From: Phascolomyces articulosus | Lineage: Eukaryota; Mucoromycota; Mucoromycetes; Mucorales; Lichtheimiaceae | Direction: 5' to 3' | Assembly (NCBI GenBank): GCA_025677815.1 | Contig: JAIXMP010000007.1 | Coordinates: forward strand, 434,001-498,000 | Length of the DNA stretch: 64,000 nt | Shown here: positions 24,901-37,444 of the stretch, in pieces | Position numbering within the stretch: position 1 is the first letter of the stretch | Layout: the number at the start of each line of letters is the position of its first letter | Notes under the pieces: model-generated | Database searches by the model: none | What the model saw: only the letters and a program-made list of their open reading frames with translations | Told to the model about the DNA's origin: nothing | Program-made: the position numbers and the translations under genes

Positions 24901-27900
24901 GTATTCCAATTTGGCAACCATACATTCCCAAAGTTTTGGTACAATATTGAAAACAGAACCACCAAATCGATTGCATAGTACTCTCAATGTAATCTCTGCA
25001 CCACGTTTCATTAATTGTGCTTGTTTTTGTTCAGGTGTAGGGGCTGCTGCTGCTGCCGCTGCCGCTGATGCTCCTCCAGCTCCTCCTGCTGTAGCTTCTT
25101 TGTTTGCATTATTACCAGCCCCTCTACCGGAGTTGTTTTGGTGATTGTTATTGTTGCTATTTTCTTTTTGAATTGAAAGAATACCCGAATGTGTGGGGTT
25201 ATCTTCCAATACAGGTGTTTGAGCAGTATCAGAACATAAGAAGGTACATAAATTTTTCACAATTTTGTCCGTGGGATTGACTCGATTAGGATTACGGGAG
25301 CATAACGAAATCAAATCGGCTAACGTGGCAGCTGAACGTTCTTGAAGGTCAGCATTTTCTTCAAACTATAAGTATATATATATATATATATATATATTTG
25401 GGGGGGGAGATTATTTTTTTTGTCATTAATAACAATATTAATAAAAATCTGCTATTTCCCCATTTTTTTTTGACACACGTCACTTTACTGTACCTTGATA
25501 CTATTCATGACACTTCGAATGATAGGATTTAATTTTGTAGGCAATTCACCAAGTTCAACGACCGCACCAGCTGTACTTGCATAAACATGAATTTCCACCT
25601 TTTGTCTTAATTCTTCATAATAGCCAATGGAAGCAATGACACGTTTCTGACGTTCATCCAAAGCAGCCAAGGAAGCATTTCTTCCTTTCCCTCTTGGTAC
25701 TTTAGTTAATAACGTATCATACGCTTCTCCTACAACCCAACTGGCAGTTTCAATACTGAATATTTGCAATTCAGGAGATGGCATTGCTTCGCCAAGTACC
25801 ATAGTAGGTAATATAGGTAAAGCTGAAGCTTGCAATTTGGCATCCACAAACCCATTCAATAGAGCCTGACATTCACCTCGGATCCGTTTGAGCACATGAA
25901 CCAATTCAAAATAGAAACCTGTCGTTTGACCTACACCCGATTCCAAACTAGCAATCATGGCGTGTGATAATGTTTGAGGAAATTTGTGATTGGCAGCAAG
26001 AATAGCATCCGCGGGTGCATGACATACACAGTCGGCATTGTACCGTGTTTGTAAAATCGCCTTGGCCCATTCTTCCACTGCCATGGCACCCAATTGTCGT
26101 TTGATAGCCCATTGTGAATTGATCAATGTCAAAAGTACTTCTTGATAGGAAAGTTCCATGGATTCATCCGGCCACATGCTCATGGCCATACCTAGCGCAG
26201 CAGCGCATGCTACGCGACAACGCATCACCTGTTCTGCCGTGACCAAAGAAAGATCTTGCGAAATCATACCAGCATCCAAATTATGTCCCGTTTCTTCTTC
26301 TCCATGATCTGATGGAATAATACTACTAGTGGCTGCTGATTTTCCATTCTTTCTCCTTTTGTTGGCATTGTTGCTGTTATTACCCAGTGTTGCTGTATCC
26401 ACAGTCACTTGTCCACCCAAACCAAATGCACCTGGTGGTTTATAAAAATGTGTAGCGACATCCAAAGGTTGACCAATAGGTGTCATGGCCACTTCAAACC
26501 AACTACCAAGCCAGTTTTGTGTACCATTCAATACCAGTTGTGTATCCACACGTTGACCAATCGTCAAATCGCGCCATACTGCCAATGTCTTTTCCAAGAT
26601 ATGTGGTTTTTCTTCCACCACCAGATTCTGAAACACCAATCGATAGACACGTTCATCTAACCATTCACTTGCAGTACCACATTCCAAGAATGTCAATAAT
26701 GTATTGAGGACCGCGACACGAACTCCTGTGATCGTATGACGGAAAAATGGATACAATCGAGGAACAAGATCGACCAAGGCACATTTACTTCGTACAACAT
26801 CCATGACACCTGGTTGTTCAAACATTTTGGCAATTAAATCCATCACAGCCCCTGTAGAAGCTGTCAAATCGTCTTTCAAATCGATCAAACAATCCCATAA
26901 CGTGGTAATTACATCACGGACGCGATCTTGACTACTCATTCGTACAAATTCGGCAGTAATAGGTAATAAGGTAGCTGCACTGACGGCTCGAACATCATCA
27001 TCTGGATCACGTAAACCAAGAATCACAGCCCCTGTTGTACCATCCACGAGCATTTCTACTAAATCTTTACGAACCGCCACGGCGTATTTTAGACCGAGTA
27101 ACCCTGCGTGTCGGACTTCCCAAATGGATCTGCCTCCAAAGGCTGGGGTGTCTTGAGCAATTAATGTCAGGAGTGTTTGATGGACTTTTTGTACTGATTC
27201 GGGTTTCATGTATTGTAAGACAACACCTAATGTTTGTGAACATGTCTCACGGACAGGGCATACTACTTGATCTGATACGAAATCCGCAAATCGGTCTAAT
27301 GCAAAAACACATAATAAACGAATGGCAACGTCTTCTAACCATGCATTATGTAATGTTTCATTTGTCTCTTTGGAAACGCCCACTATAGAAAATATAAAGG
27401 GAAAAAAAAGTCAGATATAGGCCAATCCATCATAAACATAGAATTGCTAGTTTTCATATATATCTTTTTAAAATACCGCGCGGTATAGTTTTCCTTTTCA
27501 GCCATTACCTCGTTTTCCAGCACCCTCTCCGTGTGCTTTCAAGATACTGCGCAAACCAATACCTGCACCATGTCGAATTTCCCACGTAGGATCAAATAAA
27601 TCCATACAAAGATGTTCACATACCATCTTGAATGGCCAATCGATAGAAGTTTGTTGTTCTACTTGATTCTCTTGAGAAGGGGGTGGCTTTTTCGATTCAA
27701 CAACGAATTTATTGGATTGTGGTTGGGCAGTCAGTTCAAATTCTAAATGTTATTGTAACATAAACAAAAAAAATAACAAATAACGTCTTTTTTTAGTTGG
27801 GCTGAAAATTTCCATCTTACAAACTCTATGCAAAAGATTCTCACATAGCCTATATTCCAACACCAACAAATATGCAGAAAGTTTGAGGTAATGTTTATCA

Positions 27901-29394
27901 TCCCCTCATTTGACTCTTCTCTTTCTCATAGAAACAACTCCCTTGTAAAAAGGAAAAAAAAAACATACCATCTTTATCTTTCTCCACTTTAACAGGTGTT
28001 GCAGTAGATTTGCCCTTGAGATCGACTACTCGAACCCTATATTCATATTATTATAATTGTATTAGTAGGTTAATTGATTATTTTCACTCTCCTTTCAAGT
28101 AGCTTTTTTTTTTAATCTCTCCTAAAAAAAACACAAAATAAAAAAAAAAGAATCCTTACTTTTCCTTATTTTTATTCATTTTTGCATCATTCTTCATTTT
28201 TCGTTTAAGCATATTACGTTCACGAGCTGAAAGTCCTGCCATGTTGATTTCTGCTACTGCAGGAGTAGGAGCAGGTGCTGGTTGTGACGGTTGCTGTTGT
28301 GTTGATGGTTGTGTAGTTGAAGAAGAAGGTGATGGACTTGTTTTACGTGAAGGTGGTTGTTTTTTTTTACTTGTCACCAAATCAGCATCATCCACCAAAT
28401 CCACTATTTTGATATATTAGGGGGGAAAATGATAATAATTAATATCCATATTGTTTGAGTATAATCCTTACCCTCACCCTATCCATGATCATAATCATAA
28501 AAACATACCATCCATAAACTGACTTGTCAGACCTAATCGTTCTTTAAGATTACGTCGTTGTAGCTCTAAACGTTCTTGCGGAGTCATATCTGAAAAGTCA
28601 ATATCATATTCTTTGCCTGCTGATCCTAACAAGAGTTTGCCATGAGCAAGTACCGATGTTAAATCAAACTGAGCAAAGGCGAGTTTATGTACAGTATCTT
28701 CGTCTTCTTTAGAACTATTGTCTCCTTCTTTTTTAATAGATGGTTCATCCAATGGGTTCCATGGTTCAACATTGGCGGCGATTTCTTCTAAAGCAAGACC
28801 TGCTGCCCAACGCGTATCCCATGCTTTACTACGTAAATGAACAACAACCTAGAGTATAAGGGAGTCAGATTAGAAAAACTGAAAAATCTCCTTCCTCTCC
28901 CTCCCTCCATCTCTTCTTTCAAATAACAACAACAACAACAATAATAATAATAATAAAACACACTCTTGAAAGTAAGTTGTAAAGTTCACCAGGATGTTGT
29001 TTTTGGATCTCGCCCAACTGTTGTGCAGCAGTACGTCGAACAGAGGCAGTTGAGCCAGTGTCTAGTAATAGCACCAAGCGATCAAGTCTATATACAGTTT
29101 ACAAAACGAAGAAAAAAATACGTATCCAAAAAGAATAGAATAGAATATTATGTATAAATATTTTTATTAGGCATTTTTTTTTGCATATATAAAGGCAAGG
29201 AACAAAAAAAAGAATAGAAAATAATGGTTTCATGATAGTATAGAGTTATTTAATGATAAGAAGAAAAGGATATATATATATATATATAATAGTTATAAAA
29301 AGAAAGGGAAAAGAAGTATGGTAGTGGTATATATAAAGTGTAACGCAAAAAAAAAAAGGTCAATATATTTTTTTATTACTTACCTTGTCGCCAT
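21975..29394 (-). CDS. MOT1: MOT1/BTAF1, Snf2-family ATPase that removes TBP from DNA
   Basis: Swi2/Snf2 ATPase that binds TATA-binding protein through HEAT repeats and uses ATP to strip it from DNA. Thirteen exons fit: 29394-29384, 29087-28964, 28848-28509, 28403-28160, 28036-27969, 27742-27509, 27382-25494, 25365-24754, 24644-24080, 23991-23769, 23661-23181, 23094-22826 and 22716-21975. They sum to 1,933 residues, the usual length. The first coding exon encodes only MATR, then [20 protein letters not shown], the diagnostic Mot1 N-terminus. Helicase motifs: [22 protein letters not shown] (Walker A, about 1364-1371), DEGH (about 1473), [39 protein letters not shown], and DRAHRIGQ with the arginine finger. 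All are intact. A low-complexity Asn/Gly/Ala insert (about residues 1038-1085) sits between HEAT blocks. Single essential gene in yeast. Confidence 0.97.
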
Positions 29395-32300
29395 ATGAAA
29401 TATGAGAGGTGAGGTAGTGGTTTACTTTATTACTTGCCTGAGACTTGTTTGGGGGTTGTTGAATAGAGGGAGAGGGAGAATGAGGGATGGGAGAGGTGGA
29501 AGGTTAGGGTGGCTTTTTTTTTCACCAGACGCATTTCTTTCAATACAGGTGAAAGATGCAATATATACCTTTTTTTTTCTTGAGAGAAAACCGGCTGCTG
29601 TTTAATAAACTCCGCTACACTGATTTTCATTGGCTGATGCCTTTTTTTTAGAGTGACCCTTTTCGTTTTGCCTTATGCCACGCAGCATTCCCTACAGGAG
29701 TTCTCATCAAATTTTAATTGATACAAAGCATATTATGCATAAGCGACCTCTCCATTTCATGGTCGTTGATATCATTTTTAAATAATGTATCATGGTACTA
29801 TTATGTAAAGAATTATATTGATTATTTATAATAATAATTGACGAATATATAACAATAATAATAATAAAAGATGCTTAATACAAAAAGTAGAAAGTGTCCG
29901 CAATCAACTGAAAAAAAAAGAACCCGGTAATTCGGTTATATGTACACCACCATCCTCTTCTATCGTCTCCAAATAAATGTTTAGACTTTGAATAGACTCG
30001 TCTATTGGGAAAAATCATGTATCATTACTACACACACACACGTAAGATTCATTTTTCTTATTTCAGAATATTCACGTCATTTTACCTTCTTCAGCCAGAA
30101 GATAATGATTTAGTGGGAAGTGTAATAATAGAGTGATTAGTTAAAAGAGAGTTTATTTTCTAAGCTACACTACTGAAGTATGACATAATAACGAATGATA
30201 CGTTAATGATATAGTAATAAGCGTCTGGGGAAGCATTTTCAGTTTGTTTTTGGAGAATATACACCGATGATTGAGAAAGACTAATAATAATTCTGAAACT
30301 GTCAATTGCTTCTTAAGTTAGTTTTATATTGATTATAAACTAACCCACCATTTATTCAATAAGTATCTTAACTATGTATGTAATATTGAAAAAACCTAAC
30401 ATAGATAAGGATGATAGAGAGTTTGTTCATATATAACCACCGTGAAAAGCACATTTTCACCAAGAACGATGACATATTTGTATTAACATACCATTTTTTT
30501 TTGTTTTGTATTAAACTCGAGTGACTCATTAATAGATAGTAATAATACAGGAATCTACTACATAGGCAAAGTTTTTGAAACAGTTCTCCTTAGACTTAGA
30601 ACTGCTACTTAAAATGATGAGCATTAGCCATTTTGATCTAAATAATTATATGCATCTAAAATAGGTACAGTATTAAATATTTATATATTAGAATAGTATT
30701 ACACACATATTTTATTATTTACCCCCATACATTCCAAATATATTATAATAGATTTACATTTTGACTTCTTGACCTTTTATACCAAAAGATTCTTTAAGTA
30801 TATAGGTAAAATGTTTCACTTATATATATAATGAAAAGAACGATAGACTCAAATCTTGTAGAAGAAGCAAAAACCACTTAGTCATCCTTTTCTAAAGAAG
30901 CTGTAGTTGCTAAATAAAAATAACTTTATTACCAGTAATAACATAAACAAAACATTTAGTCGACGACAAACCTATATACTTTTCTTTAGAAGCAAAATTA
31001 TAAAAGGTGATTGGTGACTATATAATATGTAGTTAATAGGTAGAGGGCATCCTTGTTTTCGCTAAAAAAAATATTCGGGAAAAAAAAAGAGAGTGGAATA
31101 ATAATAATAGCCTTACTCTCTCAGTCTACTAAACCCACAACCCGGAAAAATAAAACTTTATCTTGCCATAAATATTATACTCCTTTACTAATAATCATCA
31201 TTGCTGCTATTGGTGATTGAAATGAACAAATGATATGCGTGTTTCAGCCAAATGAACTCAAAAATACTTGTAATTGTTGAGGTATTTATTCTTATTTCCT
31301 CTCGTTCACAATTTAACTCGTTGAATGAGAGAGCTTTTTATGCGAAAATTTAAACTTTTTTTTTTGTAATCAAAAAGCTTAAACAAAAAAAAAAAGAGGT
31401 GAAATTGCTATCAAATAGACTATTTAGTTTTTTTTTATGTGACACCAATAACAAAAAAAATTTAGTGTCGTACGAAAAAATACTTCTTGCCCAGTCTGTT
31501 CGTTTTTTTTTTTTCCAAAAAAGAATCATTCATTATTTATTATCAATTTACCAATGAACATGGTTCAAAAATATAACTGAACCACGATGGTACATACTTA
31601 TACATTATCATTAGATAACAACAAGAAAGTTTTTCTCTCCATGTTAAAAAATAATAGGACGGAAGAATGGATAAAGATTTAAAGTTATTCCGAGAATCAA
31701 TTGAGAAGCATTTATTATTATTATTTTCTTTTTTTTTTTTGCTGCGCATCCAACAAGTAACGGATTACTATTCCAAGCAACGAGATGTACTACATACCCT
31801 GTTGAAAAAAAATGTTTATAATAGATAATGAACAAGAAGACTCAGCAGCTGATGATTACAATGACAGCAACTATTATGATTATTATTATTTTTATGGTTA
31901 TTAATCGTCATAGTTAGAGTTTGAACAGATGAGGGAATTTATCACAACAGGAACGAGAAGCAGAAGAACGGGTTGATTTATATTCCCTAAAGTAAATGAC
32001 TCGGATAAAAACGTTCCTTGTTGGTTCTTTATAAAATAAAATGGTATACCCTATACCGGACAGTAGGAATCATTCTTGGGATTGAATGGCTATATAATAA
32101 TATATGACATCAAAAGAAAAGAGTGGTGTCATTATATTATATTACGTAAAGTTACCACCACTAAAAATATCATGCTGTTTATGACTCTATCAGATGTATC
32201 AAAAAAAAAATTGATACGATTTTTTTTTTTTTTTTTTGCCATGTGTTTATAACTACTATTGATCTTGTGCTTCAATAAAAAAAAAATGATGAGTGACAAG

Positions 32301-34346
32301 AAGATATAATAACCGCAGTATAAGTAATTCCGTACCTTTGGATCACAACAACAAACCCATAATCTCAACCTATTTTTATTTTACTTTGTCATCTCCAAAT
32401 AAAATCTCATCATCATCGATCTTTTTCTTTCTTTCTATCAAAACTAACGAAAATGCTTCTGAGTAAAAAAGAAGCAAAAGTTACCGTATTTGAAGTCAAA
32501 ACGTGGTAAATTTATGGTAACACCAAATGTGGTTGGTTTTTTTGGGGAGAGGAGAGAGTGGAAAGGAGGAAGGGGGAATTGACAGGAACGGGACTTTTGT
32601 CCTACACATACACACGAAACGCGTGAAATAATTAACATTTATTATTGTTATTATTATTATTATTATTTACTTTAGTAGATACCTTTGTCTCTGATTAACA
32701 TATCCATTATAATATAAAGAATCATTCTATTTGATCAATATTATGAGAAAAGAGTGTTCTTATATGAAATATGGATGATCATCATGAATTATTAATACTC
32801 TGAAAGTATTAAAAAAAATGTTGGGTAAAACCATACAACTTTATCCAGGACAAATATGATCTCGTGTAAGGTTCAATTGGAACCAATCGTATCCTTTACC
32901 GTTTTATAAAAAGATCTTCTTTTTTGTCTCCTTTACTATTCCAGATATGTAAAAAGTAATAAAATGGGTTTTATTTTTTTGGCTGAGTGGGAGATCCAAG
33001 TAACAGTAAGCAATAATAATAATAAGGTCGATTGGTTTCACCTTTTTTTTTTTTTTTTAATCCTCCAATGCAACATTTTACAAAAAAAAGTCCGCCAAGT
33101 AAAAAGAATTTAAAGGATAAACAATCCCAGTTTGATCAAGATGAATAATGCATTAGTTCTTCGAGTAAATAAGTGATAATTCTCTTTAGGAAGAGAATCG
33201 AATTGATTGGTTATTAAAAAATAAACCAACTAAAAAAAAAAAAAAAAAAACTGATGACCCTTCTTTTTTTTTTTACACGTATGGACTGGATAGTAAAAAA
33301 TAATAAAATATATAAAATTGCTTGTTAATTAATATAATAAGAAATGATGTGGGTTGTTATAATAAAATTAAAATAAATTATTAAATAAGAGAACTGACAA
33401 GTATATATCATGTAAAATGCTTGTCAACTTTTTTTCAAGTAATTATCTTGAATAAAATGCCAAGAAAGAAAAGACAATTATCCATAATGTCAATGCATCA
33501 TTACTATCCCCCCATCGTGACCCACTTTCAATTGTTTTTTAATGTCTTCTAAGAAGTTTCTTGGTTGTTTATATATATATATATATATTATGTCCATGAT
33601 CATTAAAAAAAAAAAGGTCATTTATCATTTCATAGATAGATACAACTAAAGGTCACATTACTCTTATAAGTAGCAAGAAAGATCGATGGCGAGCTATCTT
33701 TGTTCATGTGTTAAACCCAGTCCAATGTAAAAAAAAAAAAAAAAGAAGTAAACACCTGATGACTCACTACTACTACCAACTTATTATTATCCTGCTGTCA
33801 AACACACAACAAATAAACATGATTCCCATGATAACAAGTCTCCCATAATGAAATGTGGAGATTGGATACTACTTAATCAAGTAATTGCTGCGCAAAATGC
33901 ATGAAAAAATAAAAAGTAATTATTTTAATTTCTTTATATATATAAAAATTGTTTATTGGAAAAGGGGAGAGGGGGGTTTCAAGGGGAGAGAGAGAGAGAG
34001 AGGGTAGAATTGAGTGAGTGAGTGAGGATATACATGAACAAATGGGTTAATCTATAATTGAAATGCTTGATTGATAATGATGATAAAATGTGAAAATAAA
34101 AAAATAAAAAAGTGGGATATACACTATTGAAAGAAAATATACAGGATGCAATTTATATATGAAATGAAGAAAAGAAGATATATACTCCATAAATTGATTG
34201 ATGGTTGGTTGGTATTGTATATATTCGTTTATAAATGATGATGAAGTTGAAATTGTTATAGTATGCTTGTTCTCCAGGAACGATGATGGATGATTATGAT
34301 AATGATGATGAAATAGATGTATAAAATAATGGTGATTATATGTTCT
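29395..34346. other. Gene-poor AT-rich interval
   Basis: About 5 kb with no recognisable gene. The first 300 bp are the MOT1 promoter side. Open frames here (for example 29402-29605, 31543-31835, 32132-32368) are low-complexity and lack domains. Simple repeats include (AT)n near 33571-33589, long A and T runs near 33237-33250 and 33043-33058, and an (AG)n tract near 33989-34001. The right end (33900-34346) may be 3' UTR of the small minus-strand gene that follows. Confidence 0.4.
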
Positions 34347-34508
34347 TTAAAGTGATTTTGGACAAGAAGCTTCATGCGAGAATTGAGATACATCTACACC
34401 ACAATGAGGACAGAAATTGAAATGCACCACAGGTAGACTTGATTCAGTTGAAGAATGGTTGTTGATCATGGTTAAAGAAGTAGTAGTGGTAGTAGTAGTA
34501 GAGCACAT
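34347..34508 (-). CDS. Possible small protein with a CX2CX8HX3C zinc-finger motif
   Basis: A 53-codon open frame starting with a Thr-rich segment (MCS, seven Thr, SLTM) and ending VHFNFCPHCGVDVSQFSH then EASCPKSL, stop. The spacing Cys-X2-Cys-X8-His-X3-Cys is a plausible single zinc-binding finger of the C2HC kind. A stop lies upstream in frame, so without an intron the frame cannot extend. An internal ATG at 34469 would give a 40-residue form. It could also be the last exon of a larger gene whose upstream exons I cannot see. Composition is unlike the low-complexity frames around it, which is the main support. Function unknown. Confidence 0.4.
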   Translation of the reverse strand: MCSTTTTTTTSLTMINNHSSTESSLPVVHFNFCPHCGVDVSQFSHEASCPKSL

Positions 34509-37360
34509 AATAAAAATTTGAAAAAGTTTGTGATTTAAAAGTGAAAGAAGTGAATAATAATAATGGATTCAAATTGGGAAAAACAAAAAGTCTTTTTATA
34601 ATCATTTGAATGTTACACAATTGGGAAAGGGAAAATTTTAAGCGCACGTTTTGAGAAGTGTTGGTTCCCTGTCTAACAAAAAAGTTGTGTGCCTCTGCCT
34701 GTCTGTGTGGCACCCCACTTCCTCCAATAATTGACCTTTAATCAACTCATCAAATTGAACACAATAAAAAAAAATCTCCTCTTCTTTAAAAACCCTCTCT
34801 CCCTCCGCCCATTTTATTCCATTTATTCCATCACTTTCTATTCTCTACTGCGGCACACAAAGTACCACAATAAACAAACTGCCAAGCAAAAGTAATTAGA
34901 TGACGAGAGAGTGATTAATAAGAAAAAGAGAGAGCCACATGTGCTACAACCATATTACAATAGAAATCAAGTCATCCACTTGAGAGAGAAAGAGAGAGGA
35001 GGGCAAGGAACGGAAGTATAACCGGTCACCTCTCCGTATCCGATGACTTTTTTTTTTGTTAAAATTTTTTGTTACCTCCCTTCTTCCCCCGAAAAAAAAA
35101 AAGTTTTTTATTTGCCACGCGAAAAAAAAGAAAGGGTGTCACCCCCCAAAAACCAAACGCAATCTGGAATCGATTTTACCCATAAACAATCGCTCCGAAA
35201 TAAAAAGCTTAGCAATAGTATAAAATTATCCAGGGCCAAAAAGTATACACTTGAGGCTCAGCATTTTTTTTATATGAAAATGCTACTATTATTATTATTT
35301 TAATTATTATTAATTGTTATATTACAAAACAAACAGTTTCCCTGGTCTACATTCTCATTACAAGATGGTAAAACAATAAGATATATTGAAGGTCTTTTTT
35401 TTTTCTAAAAAAAAAAAGAACAAACCGAGGATAGAAACGGATAATATATCGTACCGAAGCATAGGTGTGCCACGTTTAACGGGAAACCGGAGGGGGGGGA
35501 GCAAGTCTCTTTCTCCCCGCACATAAAAGTAGTATATATATTCTTTTTAAGATGAGCGGCGTTGAAGTTTAGATAATGTGGCACATAATAATAAATTAGA
35601 CAACCTCATTTTCTGGCGTCATCTTGTTGATTGATTGGTATATTGACAAGGAATGATGGATAATCTAAAAAAAAACTGATCAAGATGATGCATATACATA
35701 TTCATCTTTTTAAGACTTTTTGATTTTACCGGAAAAATTAACATAGTCTCCTTCATATAGCCTTATTCCTGGATCAATAACACGAATGTCTTTAATATAT
35801 ATTTGAAAATGACAAAAAAGAACTAGTGAAATAGGATAATAATAGTAGCAAGCTACCGAGTCCTTTTTTTTTTTCAATGGGGCTTATATCCTCTTATTTG
35901 TTTTCACAAGTATTATCTTAAGGTGATGGGGTCAAATATGAGCAATGGTAAAAGCAGCAGGATAGTAATAATAAATGCAATAATAAATATTTAATTCATA
36001 TAAAAAAAAATGAACTACCGAACTTGCAGAACCATCATCACTTTATAACCACGTGAGAGTTCTTTCATTGTTATGCTTCTTTATTATTACTTAATGAATT
36101 GTTATTATTATAATATATATAACAGAATATCTCCGTCATCTTCTTATTCTTCTTCTTTCAAGAGGATATTCAATCAACTCATAATTAGATATTCTACCGT
36201 GCAATGTTATATAAATATTTAATATGTCTTGAAACACACGAGGATTACCCAGGTCATCAATAAAAGAATGATACTTTATTTTTATCAACGACTACTACTT
36301 TATACGTAACAATCCTTTGGATCGAGAACTTTTATTATTGTTAAAATGTCATCAACTATGATCACTATTTCATTGATTAAGCCTCTTTTTTTTATGATCT
36401 GTATATATTACGTACTAATTACAAATAAAACGCGTGATTCTATTATTATGAATCAACTTTTATTCTTGTATGAATCGATCTGGGAACTCAAACTCCTTTC
36501 TTTTTATGCTACCAATAACACGTCATATGTTATAGAAAAAAAAAACCCTTTTGTTCCTATTGTAATACATTTGTTTTATTATTGCTACATTTTCTACTAC
36601 ACAATATATACTACAAAACAGAGTACTCTCTGTAGACTATAGAGTATAAGAATGAGAAATGATACATATAGATTAATACAATTTAACACAAAAAAATTGA
36701 GTCAGGTAACTATTTTACCCCACTCTTCACTTTTTTGTTGTTGTTGGTTCTATTATATATAATAAATCTTGTGGAATCCAAAAACTGGGTTACTCTATCA
36801 CAAGACAAAAAGACACACTGTTACAAGGTTAGAATATACTTTTAGTTACAAATCAAATTAGAAGAAGAAAAAATACTTGAAATCCATTCAATTTTTATTT
36901 GCTGCTTAAACTCTATGCCTAAGATCATTTTTCCATTCTTCCCGAACTTATAATCCAATCGGTACCTGGCTTGGCGAAAAAGGACACAGAACATTTATAG
37001 AACAAATGGCTTGGCATAATTATTCATATTCTTACTTTAACCATGTTTTTTTTTGGGTTATACGATTATCCAAATATATTGCTATGTTATCAGATGACAC
37101 CGTTCTTCAAATGATAAATGTGCCTTGTTTGTATTACTCATTTAAGCCAACATTTATGTTTCGTGAATCTTTGGATATTCTGTGTTTCCAAGCAATGAGC
37201 CACGTTGAAAACATTAAAGTAAACAAGTAGTTATTCATCCCCAAGCAAATAGTCATGTTCACATGTATAGACAGGTTATCATCATATCTGGGAGCCTCTC
37301 TACTCAACAATTCATTTTTTTACTTCTATCTGGATCGACTGTTGGGTTTTTTTTTAGTTT
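34509..37360. other. Gene-poor AT-rich interval
   Basis: No recognisable gene. Open frames at 35043-35303, 36346-36642 and 37006-37230 (+) have hydrophobic or lysine-rich translations with no domain and are probably chance. CT-rich tracts near 34780-34850 resemble fungal promoter sequence but lie on no clear gene. Confidence 0.35.
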
Positions 37361-37374
37361 AAGGCAGTCATAGT

Positions 37375-37444
37375 CTAGTCAATAACATGTTTCAAATCTT
37401 GAAACACTGTTGAACAATGTATCACGCTACTGTGATAGGACTAG
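37375..37444. repeat. Small nested inverted-repeat element
   Basis: CTAGTC at 37375-37380 pairs with GACTAG at 37439-37444. Between them are two perfect hairpins: TGTTTCAA/TTGAAACA with a 3-nt loop (37388-37406) and TATCAC/GTGATA with a 6-nt loop (37420-37437). The density of inverted repeats in 70 bp suggests a structured fragment, perhaps a MITE remnant. The sequence does not show target-site duplications clearly. Confidence 0.35.

Noticed and set aside
36346..36642. 98-codon plus-strand frame as a membrane protein gene
   Set aside because: The translation is hydrophobic because the DNA is AT-rich; it has no start context, no introns, no family resemblance and ends in simple sequence.
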